From: Salinispora vitiensis
GTDB taxonomy: Bacteria; Actinomycetota; Actinomycetes; Mycobacteriales; Micromonosporaceae
NCBI RefSeq assembly: GCF_000378825.1
Contig: NZ_KB900388.1
Location: 1,053,947-1,117,946 of the forward strand
Direction of reading: 5' to 3'
Length of the DNA: 64,000 nucleotides
This document shows positions 51,165 to 59,460 of this stretch, piece after piece; within the stretch, counting starts at the first letter, position 1; each line of letters opens with the position of its first letter. Position numbers and translations under genes: made by a program. Under the pieces are notes generated by a model. The model was not told where the DNA came from and made no database searches. It saw nothing but the letters and a program-made list of their open reading frames with translations.

Positions 51165-52361
51165 GTGAACGCACCCGTGGAGATTCGTGAGTTGCACGCC
51201 GACGACATGCCGGCGGCGTGGGAGCTGGGCCGGCTCGCGTTCGGTCTGTCGTCGCCGACACCGCAGTCCCCTGTCGCCGTGCCGGGCATCACCCGTTACG
51301 GTGCCTTCGACCCTGGTGGGCGGCTGGTGGGCAGAGCCACCGATCTGCACCACGAGCAGTGGTGGGCCGGGCGCCCGGTGACCGCGGCGGACATCGCCTC
51401 AGTTGCGGTGTTGCCAGAGGCGCGCGGACGCGGCGTGGCGCGGTCGCTGCTGGGCGCCGTGCTGCGGGGGGCCCGGGAACGCGGCGCGGCGATCAGCGCG
51501 CTGTTTCCGACCGTGGCGGCACCGTACCGGAGCTGCGGCTGGGAAACCGGTGGCACGCTGCGCACTGTCGACCTGGCCACCATGGCGCTGCCCCGGCACC
51601 GGCCGTCACCCCACCTCTCGGTCAGCCCGGGCACCGCCGCGGACCTGCCCGCCGTCGCGGAACTGTACGAGCGGGTGGCCCGGCACCGGTGTGGTCTGCT
51701 GACCCGGCGAGGACCACTGTTCGATGACACCGGCGAGACGGCCGCCCTACCGCCCGGCGTGGACGGGCTAACCCTGGTGCACGACGGGGACCAGCTCGTC
51801 GGGTACGCAAGCTGGGAGCGCGGCCAGGGGTACGACGCGACAGCCGTGCTGAGCGTGTTCGACCTGTTCGCCGTTACGGCGGAGGCGGCCCGAGAGCTCG
51901 TCGGTGTGCTTGCCGGCTGGCAGAGCGTCACGCCGACACTGCGCCTGTGCCTGCTGGGCCACGACGCGGTGAGCGCGCAACTGCCCCTGGAGATCGCCCG
52001 CGAGCACCAACAACAGATGTGGATGCACCGGCCGGTCGACGTCGTCCGAGCGGTGCAGAGCCGTGGCTGGCCGCAACATGTACGGGGCCAGGTCGATTTC
52101 GCGCTCGACGACGTCCTGGCACCGTGGAACACCGGTTCCTGGCGCCTAGAGGTCGCCGACGGCTCAGCCAGTTTGCAGCGTACGGACTCTGAACCCACGC
52201 TGCGCCTGGCCGTACAGGGCTTCGGGTTGCTCTATCTCGGCGCCACGACAGCGCAGGCCGTCGCGGAGGCCGGCCTGCTGCGCTGCGTCCCGGGGACAGA
52301 CCCCGGGGCGCTGGACCTGCTCGGCGCCGGACAGCAGGCGGAACTGCTCGACTATTTCTAG
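51165..52361 (+). CDS. Eis-like GNAT N-acetyltransferase
   Basis: A 398-residue protein with the three-part layout of mycobacterial Eis: an N-terminal GNAT domain (VTAADIASVAVLPEARGRGVARSLLGAVL near residue 73, the acetyl-CoA pocket), a second GNAT-like domain (near 145-290) and a C-terminal sterol-carrier-like domain ending LLDYF, whose terminal carboxylate acts in catalysis in Eis. YRSCGWETGG near 122 carries the conserved Tyr region. Eis enzymes acetylate several amines of aminoglycosides and of proteins, and can confer kanamycin resistance. The native substrate here is unknown. It stands alone. Confidence 0.9.
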   Translation: MNAPVEIRELHADDMPAAWELGRLAFGLSSPTPQSPVAVPGITRYGAFDPGGRLVGRATDLHHEQWWAGRPVTAADIASVAVLPEARGRGVARSLLGAVLRGARERGAAISALFPTVAAPYRSCGWETGGTLRTVDLATMALPRHRPSPHLSVSPGTAADLPAVAELYERVARHRCGLLTRRGPLFDDTGETAALPPGVDGLTLVHDGDQLVGYASWERGQGYDATAVLSVFDLFAVTAEAARELVGVLAGWQSVTPTLRLCLLGHDAVSAQLPLEIAREHQQQMWMHRPVDVVRAVQSRGWPQHVRGQVDFALDDVLAPWNTGSWRLEVADGSASLQRTDSEPTLRLAVQGFGLLYLGATTAQAVAEAGLLRCVPGTDPGALDLLGAGQQAELLDYF

Positions 52362-52413
52362 GGCGTCGCAGGTCAGTCGGCTCCGCGCTTCGGTAGCTGG
52401 CCTGAGGGACTGA

Positions 52414-52640
52414 GTTACCGGCTAGTGTCCCGTGATCCTGTTGGGTTTACTTAGCGTTGTTGTCGACAAGTTGTTTGATGCTGGTCTGTACAAATTGGAC
52501 CGTGGCGACGATTTCGCCGGCCTTCGCTGTCCACTGGAATGGGCGGGGGTTGACGTTCCAGGGGGCCGACTCTGGCAGAGACCGGTATTCAAGTGGTCTG
52601 TGTTCGATGCCGTCTCGTCGATCGTGTCACGCGTGTGAGC
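52414..52640 (-). mobile_element. IS630-family remnant (transposase C-terminus and element end)
   Basis: The minus strand has a frame without start that reads RPLEYRSLPESAPWNVNPRP, then FQWTAKAGEIVATVQFVQTS and IKQLVDNNAK before TAA at 52449-52447. The N-P-R-P-F-x-W-T ... EI pattern is the typical IS630 transposase end. The element terminus follows, reading GGATCACGGGACACTAG on the minus strand. The rest of the transposase is missing. Confidence 0.6.
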
Positions 52641-52814
52641 GTCGAATGTGCTGCCAATGGGGTTCGCGGCGAGGGTGTCGGCCCCGTTCGGCCGGTTGAC
52701 TGGCCGAGTCGTGTAATCCAACCGTCTGGTATTCCGATCAACGAGCCAAGGCTTGGTGACTCTTCGTGCTGGGCTGCGGGTGGCGAGGAGCCGGGGAGCT
52801 CGTCGAGGTTAGAT

Positions 52815-53486
52815 GTGCCGGTGACGGTTCATGACGTGGCGCGTGCCCTGCCGGACATCCTGACGCTTCGCGAACGGTGTCGAGCGCTCGCGATGCTGGA
52901 CGCGATCATGAGCCCTGAGTGGGAGTCGCGGTACTACTCGTTCAATACGCGCTGGGCGCCGGATGAGCAGATGGCCTCCATGAGGAACGGATCCGGCGAC
53001 GAGTGGTCGATCGTCTTCGCGTCGGCTGGTGCGTTCGTCCGGGGTTTCGACCACGAGTCGCCGATGAGCCCGGCCAACAACGATGAGGAGCTGTGGCCGG
53101 GACTGGTCGATACCGTGCCGCAGATCTTCTCAAGCTATGTCGACGAGCCGGCGTTCAGTTACGAAGGCACGTTGGAAGCAACGGTGTGCCTATGGCGTCA
53201 GCACGGCGACGACCGGTGGCACGCCGGAGAACTCGCTCTTCCTGGCGGTGATGATCCGGATGGTGCTGACAAGCTGTTCCGCGTGCTCGCTGACGGCGCT
53301 CCGGTGGCGTACCAGCGTTTCGCCGAGGACTACTACGGAAGAGCCGTGAACCTTGAGGCCGTCAGCGAGGTGTTCGCCGGACACCCGTTAACCGACGAGT
53401 TGGTGCGTCGCCTGAACGGTGACCTTCTGGTGGCCGATCTCGCCGAGGACCTCGCTGAGATCGGTTACCCGTCCCGGCCGGTGTAG
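52815..53486 (+). CDS. Conserved hypothetical protein
   Basis: A 223-residue soluble, acidic protein. It starts VPVTVHDVARALPDILTLRE and carries RCRALAMLDAIMSPEWESRY, DEWSIVFASAGAFVRGFDHE, EATVCLWRQHGDDRWHAGEL and ALPGGDDPDGADKLFRVLAD. The Trp/Asp-rich strands resemble immunity- or SMI1-like folds, but I do not recognise a defined family. The GTG at 52815 has GAGG 6 bases upstream and was chosen over a frame extending to 52593 through IS630 debris. Codon choice is ordinary. It lies alone between transposon remnants. Confidence 0.7.
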   Translation: MPVTVHDVARALPDILTLRERCRALAMLDAIMSPEWESRYYSFNTRWAPDEQMASMRNGSGDEWSIVFASAGAFVRGFDHESPMSPANNDEELWPGLVDTVPQIFSSYVDEPAFSYEGTLEATVCLWRQHGDDRWHAGELALPGGDDPDGADKLFRVLADGAPVAYQRFAEDYYGRAVNLEAVSEVFAGHPLTDELVRRLNGDLLVADLAEDLAEIGYPSRPV

Positions 53487-53689
53487 CGGTTCCAGGTTCC
53501 GCCAGCAGCGGCGTGATGGCGGTGGGTGATGGTGTGGTGGAAGCCGAGGGCTTGGGCGACGACCCGAGGGCGTCGCGGTAGGCCGACAACCGCGCGTTGA
53601 GCTGGGCAAGCCCGACCCGCGGCGCCCGTTCCGAAGGCCACAGCGCCGCCTGCAACCAGCAACGGGGCACGAGGTGTCCAGGTAACAAC

Positions 53690-54418
53690 ATTAGCGAACT
53701 TTGCCCTGTTCGACCTGGTCGGCAAGCAGCTCTCGCCGCGGATCCGGGACCTCGGGAAGATCACCCTGTACCGACCAGACCCCGCGCCGACTTCCTGGAC
53801 CGGTACCCGTGCGCCGGGGCGCTGCTGACCCGGCGGCTGAACCTGGACTTGATCACGGACATGTGGGACGACCTGCGGCGCGTCGCCGCATCGGTGCAGG
53901 GCGGGCACGCCACCGCGGCGCTGGTGGTCGGGAAGTTGTGCTCCTCGAAGCGTCAGCAGAACGCGCTGACCAGCGCGATCAAGGAGTACGGGGCGTTGCG
54001 CCGTACGGTCTACGCGGCCCGGTACCTGGCGGACGAGACGTACCGGCGGCGGATCTCCCGGCAGCTGAACAAGGGCGAGAACCTGCACGCCCTACGCCGC
54101 AGCCTCGTGTACGCCGGCGAGGGGGCGCTGCGGCGCCGGCACCACGAGCAGCAGACCGAGCAGATGTGGTGCCTGACCCTCGCTACCAACGCGATCGTCT
54201 GCTGGTCCACGGAGTACCACGGTCTTGGCGTGGCCGCCCTACGCAGAGACGGCCGCGAGGTCGACGACGAGGTCCTGGCGCACATCTGGCCCACCCACCA
54301 CGAGAACGTGCACTTCTACGGCACCCACTCGGTCGACATCGACGACGAACTCGCCCAGCTCGACACCGACGGCTACCGGCCGCTACGGCTGGCCGAGCCT
54401 GCCTCGGTAAGCATCTGA
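53690..54418 (+). mobile_element. Tn3-family transposase, C-terminal fragment with a frameshift
   Basis: From 53690 one frame reads ANFALFDLVGKQLSPRIRDL then GKITLYRPDP, and near 53780 the next frame takes over: RADFLDRYPCAGALLTRRLN, DMWDDLRRVAASVQGGHATA, ALVVGKLCSSKRQQNALTSA and RRISRQLNKGENLHALRRSL, ending SVSI. This is the catalytic region of a Tn3 transposase (DDE_Tnp_Tn3). The N-terminal two-thirds are absent and the frameshift makes it inactive. No resolvase or inverted repeat was recognised. The stretch 53487-53690 in front of it holds only unassigned sequence. Confidence 0.85.
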
Positions 54419-54487
54419 CCGACGGCCCTCCGTAAGCGGCGGCTCTGTCATGCGCTGCCGTTCACGGAGGTCGTCTGTCGGCGCTTG

Positions 54488-55309
54488 TCACCGCGTCGGG
54501 AAGCGGATACGCAGGTAGGCACGGTCATCGAAGCTGTCTTGCCCAGGCAGGACCCCTTTGGTTCCTGCCAGTTCGGCCACGCACCAAGGGTCCTTCTCCA
54601 GGAGTAAGGCAAGCTTCGACTCGGAGTCGGCCAAGGTCTCGCCGATGACCGGATAGCCGTCGCTGGCGATCACCAGTTCGTCGATGTCATCGGGGACCGG
54701 ATGCACTACCACCAACGACGGAGGAATCGGCCGTCCGTCAATGGCGGCATACCCATACGGTCCGATCCTGTTACGCAAGGCGCCCTGCCGCCGGGTTAGA
54801 GCTCGCGCCGCGAGTCGACCCGGATCCACTTCCGATACCCGATCCATACTGATCGTTCCGGCGGCGGCCTCCGCGGCGAGAACGGCGGCGCGGAAGGACG
54901 CCGCGACCTCGTCGACCAGTTTGCGCGGCTGACCGACCGACGCGGGCAGCCCTCGATACGCGAATCCGGCGTCACCGACCTGCCAGACCTCACGACGCGC
55001 TCGCGAATAGACGGTAACCGCCGCGCTCGGCCGTTCGGATGCGATCAACTCCGAGTCGATGCGGGCCGCCAGTTCCGCGGTCATGGCCGCAGCAGCCGTG
55101 TGCGCGTCGACGTCACGCGGAAGCCGCCGCACGGCATCCCGGCAAGCCGCCATGGCCCACCACCCGCCCGCCATGTTCCCGTAACGCCGGCCACTCACAT
55201 CTGTAGCGCCGTCGATAACCGCCGCGTGCTCAGCGGTCACGACGATCGCGTCCTCGCACACTTCCGGATCCCCGTACTTACCCAGTACGAACTGCTCCAC
55301 GATCTCCAC
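54488..55309 (-). CDS. PP2C-like (PPM-fold) protein, putative phosphatase
   Basis: A 273-residue protein with the sequence features of a PP2C-type phosphatase: EDAIVVTAEHAAVIDGATDV near residue 19 (metal Asp/Gly site), VTVYSRARREVWQVGDAGFA near 100 (GDA motif), DELVIASDGYPVIGETLADS near 212 (SDG) and DDRAYLRI near 262 (final Asp). It has no membrane anchor. Domains with this pattern in mobile regions often regulate defence or stress systems, but nothing adjacent supports that. It is divergent from the integrase fragment. Confidence 0.75.
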   Translation of the reverse strand: MEIVEQFVLGKYGDPEVCEDAIVVTAEHAAVIDGATDVSGRRYGNMAGGWWAMAACRDAVRRLPRDVDAHTAAAAMTAELAARIDSELIASERPSAAVTVYSRARREVWQVGDAGFAYRGLPASVGQPRKLVDEVAASFRAAVLAAEAAAGTISMDRVSEVDPGRLAARALTRRQGALRNRIGPYGYAAIDGRPIPPSLVVVHPVPDDIDELVIASDGYPVIGETLADSESKLALLLEKDPWCVAELAGTKGVLPGQDSFDDRAYLRIRFPTR

Positions 55310-55431
55310 AGATTCGATGCTCGCTCACAAGACGTTTGAACACTGGACCGGGAGTAGCGCTGATAATGATCTTGACCGTGTCCGTCGGCGATGGCCTCCT
55401 TCCGGATGGTGGCTCTAGAGCACATCGGCTC

Positions 55432-55540
55432 TGTGACACAGAATCCCGTACTCTCTGTCACAGAGCCATTGATCCAGCCGTTGCCACCTGCGGGACGCTG
55501 TCACTGTGGCGAGGGCGACTCGGCCACATTCTGTGTCACA
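55432..55540. repeat. Inverted TGTGACACAGAAT sites upstream of the integrase fragment
   Basis: TGTGACACAGAAT at 55432-55444 recurs in inverted orientation at 55528-55540, and between them CTCTGTCACAGAG at 55453-55465 is itself a palindrome. They could be arm-type or regulator-binding sites for the recombinase or its excisionase; the link to the integrase is an inference from position. Confidence 0.5.
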
Positions 55541-55561
55541 TCACCGGAAGAGGTCGCTGAG

Positions 55562-56104
55562 GTGTCCGTGATCCCGCTACCGACCGCCCGGCGCCCGGTG
55601 GCGCTCGTGGTCGCCGTCGACGCGTTCCTCGACCGGTTCCGTGACGACCCGGCCACCCGCGCCACCTACACCGAGCCCCTGCGTCGGCTGCGCGAGACCG
55701 CCGGGGATCAGATGCCGGTCACCGGGCTCACCCCGCAGCTCTACGAGCAGACGATGGCGCGCTGGGACCAGGGCGCGGCGAACACCTGGAACAAGCACCT
55801 GTCCGTGCTGACCTCGTTCACCGCCTACTGCCGCCGCCAGGACTGGCTGACCACCGACCCCGGCCGGCGCCTGGAACGCCGCAAGGTCACCAGGACCCGC
55901 GACAAAGCCATCCCCCGCGCCCGCCTGGAGCGGCTGTTCACCGACGACCGCCACCCGCTACGCGAACGGGTCCTCTGGCGGATGCTCTACGAGACCTGCG
56001 CCTGCGCCGAGGAAGTCCTCAGCCTCGACGTACCCGGATGGAATTTCGCACAACGCGTCACGTTGTGGGCCGCCAGGGACTCGAACCCCGAACCCGCGGA
56101 TTAA
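55562..56104 (+). pseudogene. Tyrosine-recombinase (phage-type integrase) N-terminal fragment
   Basis: About 180 residues: an N-terminal SAM-like core-binding domain (FLDRFRDDPATRATYTEPLR, TMARWDQGAANTWNKHLSVL, FTAYCRRQDWLTTDPGRRLE) and the start of the catalytic domain (IPRARLERLFTDDRHPLRER, VLWRMLYETCACAEEVLSLD). The usual catalytic Arg of the ARAEE motif is replaced by Cys (ETCACAEE). The remaining catalytic half (HxxR and Tyr) is absent because the frame runs directly into a tRNA-Lys 3' fragment and stops there. The product is therefore inactive. Confidence 0.75.
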
Positions 56105-56114
56105 GAGTCCGACG
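56065..56114 (-). other. 3' half of a tRNA-Lys(CTT) gene, attachment-site-like scar
   Basis: On the minus strand the sequence reads GTCGGACTCTTAATCCGCGG then GTTCGGGGTTCGAGTCCCTG and GCGGCCCAC. This is the anticodon arm (anticodon CTT), variable loop, T arm and acceptor 3' strand of tRNA-Lys. The 5' acceptor strand and D arm are absent upstream (bases beyond 56114 do not fit), so it is not a functional tRNA. Integrating elements commonly use the 3' half of tRNA genes as att core. Next to it CACAACG and CGTTGTG form a short inverted repeat at 56049-56067. Confidence 0.8.
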
Positions 56115-56144
56115 GAAGCCACGGAACCGACAGGCCCTGAGTGA

Positions 56145-57095
56145 TCACAGTCGATAGAAGGCCCGGTAGCGGCGGAACAGCCGCCACTGCACCACCACTG
56201 CCACCACCGTCAGCAGCATCATCACCAACGTAGCGGCGGCGGCATAGCCGTAGCGCAGGTACTCGAAGCCGGTGCGGTAGATGAACAACGACAGGTAGGT
56301 GGTGGCATACGGCGGTGGACCGCCATCGGTCACCACGAACGCCGGCACAAAGGAGAAGTGCAGGCTGGCGATCAGATCCCGCACCACCAGCAGCGCCAAC
56401 ACCGGCGCCATCAGCGGCAGGGTGACGCGGCGGAAGACGTCCCAACCGGTGGCATCCTCCAGGGCCGCCACCTCATAGACGTCCGCTGGCAGGGCCCGCC
56501 GGGCGGCGAGCAGCACCACGAAGGTCTCGGCCATGGTGAAGACGCTCATCAGGATGATCGCGGCGCGGGCGTCAGTGGGGTCGGTGAGCCACTGCGGCGG
56601 GGTACGACCGAGCATGGTCAACCCGTTCTCGCCACCGACCCGCAACAGCTGGTTGATCGGGCCGTACAAGGGGTTGAACAGCCAGAGCCAGAGCAGGCCA
56701 TAGGCGATCTCGGGTACCGCGGTCGGCAGCAGCGCCGCGACCCGTGCGGGACGGCTCCCGAACGACCGGCGATGCAGCAGCAGCGCCAGGCCCAGTGCGA
56801 GCAGCACCCGAAGCGGCACGGCCACCAACGCGAACACCAGCGAGTTGGTCAGCGCGACCCGGAACACCGGGTCCGTCACCAACTCGGAGACGTTCGCCAA
56901 CCCGGCCCAGCTCGGCGGATTGACCAGGTCGTACTCGGTGAAGGCCAGGGCGAGCGTGACCGCGGCGGGGAACAACACCAGACCGACCAGGCCGACCAGA
57001 TACGGCGCCAGCATCACCGCCACCTGCCGGTGCCCGCGCGCCGCCGGCCCCACCCCGGCGCGCGACCGCTCCCTGCTCGCCCTCAAGAGGCACAC
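56145..57095 (-). CDS. Sugar ABC transporter permease (MalF/UgpA type)
   Basis: A 316-residue membrane permease with six helices after a variable N-terminus. The EAA loop that docks on the ATPase is YEVAALEDATGWDVFRRVTLPLMAP near residue 212. It pairs with the MalG-type permease at 59457. Its start overlaps the end of the ATPase gene by 13 bases, making it the last of four overlapping genes. The transported sugar is unknown. An internal start near VAVMLAPYLVGL would give a shorter protein. Confidence 0.92.
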   Translation of the reverse strand: MCLLRASRERSRAGVGPAARGHRQVAVMLAPYLVGLVGLVLFPAAVTLALAFTEYDLVNPPSWAGLANVSELVTDPVFRVALTNSLVFALVAVPLRVLLALGLALLLHRRSFGSRPARVAALLPTAVPEIAYGLLWLWLFNPLYGPINQLLRVGGENGLTMLGRTPPQWLTDPTDARAAIILMSVFTMAETFVVLLAARRALPADVYEVAALEDATGWDVFRRVTLPLMAPVLALLVVRDLIASLHFSFVPAFVVTDGGPPPYATTYLSLFIYRTGFEYLRYGYAAAATLVMMLLTVVAVVVQWRLFRRYRAFYRL

Positions 57096-58138
57096 CGGAG
57101 CCCGGTGGTGGCGTCGAAGACGTGCGTATCGGCCCAGCGAACCCCGACTCGAACCGCGTCGCCGCGCGCGGGCCGGTGGGCGGCCGGCACCCGGGCCACC
57201 ACCGGGTTGCCGGCGCGGAGGGTGAGGTAGGCGTAGGCGTCCGTGCCGACCACCTCAACCCGGTCAACGGTCGCCGCCGCGCCGTCGGGCTCCCCCAACA
57301 CCACCGCCTCCGGGCGGAATCCGATCTCGCGGTCGCCGGCCATCCCCGCCGGCGGGGCACCGGACGGGTGGATCGGGCCGGAGCCGGGAAGCACGTTCAT
57401 CGCCGGGGAGCCGACAAACCCCGCCACGAACCGGCTCGCCGGGGTGTGCCAGATCTCGTCCGGCGTACCGACCTGCTCCACCCGGCCGTCGCGCAGCACC
57501 GCGATCCGGTCGGCCAGCACCAGCGCCTCGGTTTGATCGTGGGTGACGTGCAGCATCGTGGCGCCGAGCCGGTCGTGCAGGGCCCGCAACTCGGCCCGCA
57601 TCTGCACCCGCAGCGCAAGGTCGAGGTTGGACAGCGGCTCGTCGAGGAGGAAAACGTCCGGCTCCCGCACCAACGCCCGGGCCAACGCGACGCGCTGTCG
57701 CTCACCGCCGGAGAGCTGCCCGGGTCGCCGGCCGAGCAGGTGCGCCGCGCCGACCTGCTCGGCGGCGGCCCGGGCCCGCTCCCGGGCCGCCGCCTTCGGG
57801 ACATCCCGCACCACCAGGCCGAACTCGATGTTCTCGGCGACGGTCAGGTGGGGAAAGAGCGCGTACGACTGGAAGACCATCGACACGTTGCGCCGGCCGG
57901 GACGGTCGGCGGTGACATCCCGGCCGGCGATCCAGACCTGCCCGGTGGTGACCGGTTCCAGGCCGGCCACCACCCGCAACAGCGTCGACTTGCCGGCGCC
58001 GGAGGGGCCGAGTACCACCAGGAGTTCTCCCCGGGCCACGGTCAGCTGCAGCTGCTGCAGAACGGTGACGCCCCGGTAGGCGGCACTCACTCCGTCCAGA
58101 GTCAGTCCGGCGTCGTGGGTCAGATCGGCATCGCTCAC
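57083..58138 (-). CDS. Sugar ABC transporter ATPase (MalK/UgpC type)
   Basis: A 351-residue ATPase. Walker A GPSGAGKSTLLRVV is near residue 42, the Q-loop MVFQSYALFPHLTVAENI near 86, the signature LSGGERQRVALARAL near 142, Walker B DVFLLDEPLSNLDLALR near 162, and the H-loop THDQTEA near 200. A C-terminal TOBE domain (ALVLADRIAV onward to EIGFRPEAVVLGEPDG) marks it as the sugar-import subgroup that can be regulated. It overlaps genes on both sides by 4 to 13 bases. Confidence 0.95.
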   Translation of the reverse strand: MSDADLTHDAGLTLDGVSAAYRGVTVLQQLQLTVARGELLVVLGPSGAGKSTLLRVVAGLEPVTTGQVWIAGRDVTADRPGRRNVSMVFQSYALFPHLTVAENIEFGLVVRDVPKAAARERARAAAEQVGAAHLLGRRPGQLSGGERQRVALARALVREPDVFLLDEPLSNLDLALRVQMRAELRALHDRLGATMLHVTHDQTEALVLADRIAVLRDGRVEQVGTPDEIWHTPASRFVAGFVGSPAMNVLPGSGPIHPSGAPPAGMAGDREIGFRPEAVVLGEPDGAAATVDRVEVVGTDAYAYLTLRAGNPVVARVPAAHRPARGDAVRVGVRWADTHVFDATTGLRCAS

Positions 58139-59460
58139 CCGTGCTCACCACGGGCGAACAGCGGGCGGGTCTGCTCATCGAGGGCGCGGATGACCTCGTC
58201 CAACCGGTCGCCCCGGTACAGCGCGTTCTCCAGGATCCCGGCGGTCACGTCCTCGACCTCCGGCCAGGTGGAGATGGTCGGCAACGTCCGGAGAGTGGGA
58301 ACCGTGTCGAGGAAGACCGTCGCGTTGCGCGGTGGCTGGGACGAGTCGAGGAACACCGGGGACTGCGAGACACCGATATGGGACGGCACCGTCCGCCCGG
58401 TGGCGGCGATGATCTCCTGCCCCTCGGCGGAGATGGCGAACTCCAGGAACCGCCACGCCGCGTCCTTCCGCTTGGCACCCCGGGTCATGCAGTACGCGTC
58501 CGAGTGCAGCACCCCGACCTGGTCCTGGTAGACCGGCAGCGGGGCGACGTCCCACTCGAAGTCGGTGATTGAGCGAAAAGTGGTGGTGGAGCGCCGCGAG
58601 GACATCAGCATCGCGAGTCGACCGTTGGCGAAGCGGGACTCGTCATCCTCCGCCTCGACCTCCTCGTCGGTGGGCACCACCCCGTACGCCTGGCGGAGGT
58701 CAACCAGGTTCTTCAGCGCCTCCCGGCCGGGCGGGGTGTCCAGGGTGAGCCGCGTCGGTCGGTCCGGATCATCGACGATCTCACCTCCGGCGGACCAGGT
58801 GAACGGGGCTACCCGGATGATCGACGGCTCGATGCCGAGCCCGTGCACGGCCGGGCGGGCAGCGGCTCCCTCGCTCTCGGTGCCCTTGACCACCACCCCA
58901 CGGTCGTCCCGGGTCATCGCGATGGCGGTCCCGACCATGTCGTTCCAGTTCCAGCCCGCCTTCGGCTCGGGGACCTGGTATTTGGCGAAGAGGGTGCGGT
59001 TGTAGTAGACGGCGAGACTGGAGACGTTCTGCGGCAGGCAGAGCTGCTTGCCGCCCCAGCTGAAGGCCTCCATCGCCACCGGATAGTAGTCAGCGGGATC
59101 CACCTTCTCGGAGGCGGCGATCCGCTCGTCCAAGGGCTCCACCACGTTCTTCGCGGCGAACTGGCCGTAGAAGCGGTAGTTCATCAGGAACAGGTCCGGT
59201 GGGGCGCCCCCGGCGACCGAGGTGGCGAGCCGGGCCAGTAGGTCCTTGCGGTCGCTGGCCTCGATCAGCTGTACCTCGTTACCGGGTCGCGCCTGACCGT
59301 ACGCCTCGATCAGCGTGCGATACGCGGCCAACTCCTCTGGCGCGCCGAAGACCAGCAGCCGCACCGGCCCGTCGGCGGCGGCCCCGGATCCGGCCCCGCA
59401 GCCGGACCCGAGGAGCACAGTCGCGAGCAGCGCCGCCAGCAGCGCCTTGGGTCTTCTCAT
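58135..59460 (-). CDS. Sugar ABC transporter substrate-binding lipoprotein
   Basis: A 441-residue extracytoplasmic binding protein. It begins with a lipoprotein signal (MRRPKALLAALLATVLLGSG then Cys 21). The binding domain shows RLLVFGAPEELAAYRTLIEA, then ARPGNEVQLIEASDRKDLLA and GGAPPDLFLMNYRFYGQFAA, typical of family 1 solute-binding proteins, and the conserved NVSSLAVYYNRTLFAKYQVP. The ligand is unknown; the neighbouring beta-propeller protein could supply it. It overlaps the flanking permease and ATPase genes by 4 bases each. Confidence 0.94.
   Translation of the reverse strand: MRRPKALLAALLATVLLGSGCGAGSGAAADGPVRLLVFGAPEELAAYRTLIEAYGQARPGNEVQLIEASDRKDLLARLATSVAGGAPPDLFLMNYRFYGQFAAKNVVEPLDERIAASEKVDPADYYPVAMEAFSWGGKQLCLPQNVSSLAVYYNRTLFAKYQVPEPKAGWNWNDMVGTAIAMTRDDRGVVVKGTESEGAAARPAVHGLGIEPSIIRVAPFTWSAGGEIVDDPDRPTRLTLDTPPGREALKNLVDLRQAYGVVPTDEEVEAEDDESRFANGRLAMLMSSRRSTTTFRSITDFEWDVAPLPVYQDQVGVLHSDAYCMTRGAKRKDAAWRFLEFAISAEGQEIIAATGRTVPSHIGVSQSPVFLDSSQPPRNATVFLDTVPTLRTLPTISTWPEVEDVTAGILENALYRGDRLDEVIRALDEQTRPLFARGEHG

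Noticed and set aside
50785..51261. Minus-strand frame of 158 codons before the Eis-like gene
   Set aside because: Overlaps the Eis start, has an unconserved Arg/Pro-rich front; only the last 50 residues look coding, possibly a relic.
53362..53691. Minus-strand frame with QAALWPSERAP and a related neighbouring frame
   Set aside because: Two frames look partly coding but neither could be assigned to a family, and both overlap the end of the gene at 52815-53486.
56065..56140. Functional tRNA-Lys gene
   Set aside because: The D arm and 5' acceptor strand are missing; only the part from the anticodon arm to the 3' end is present.
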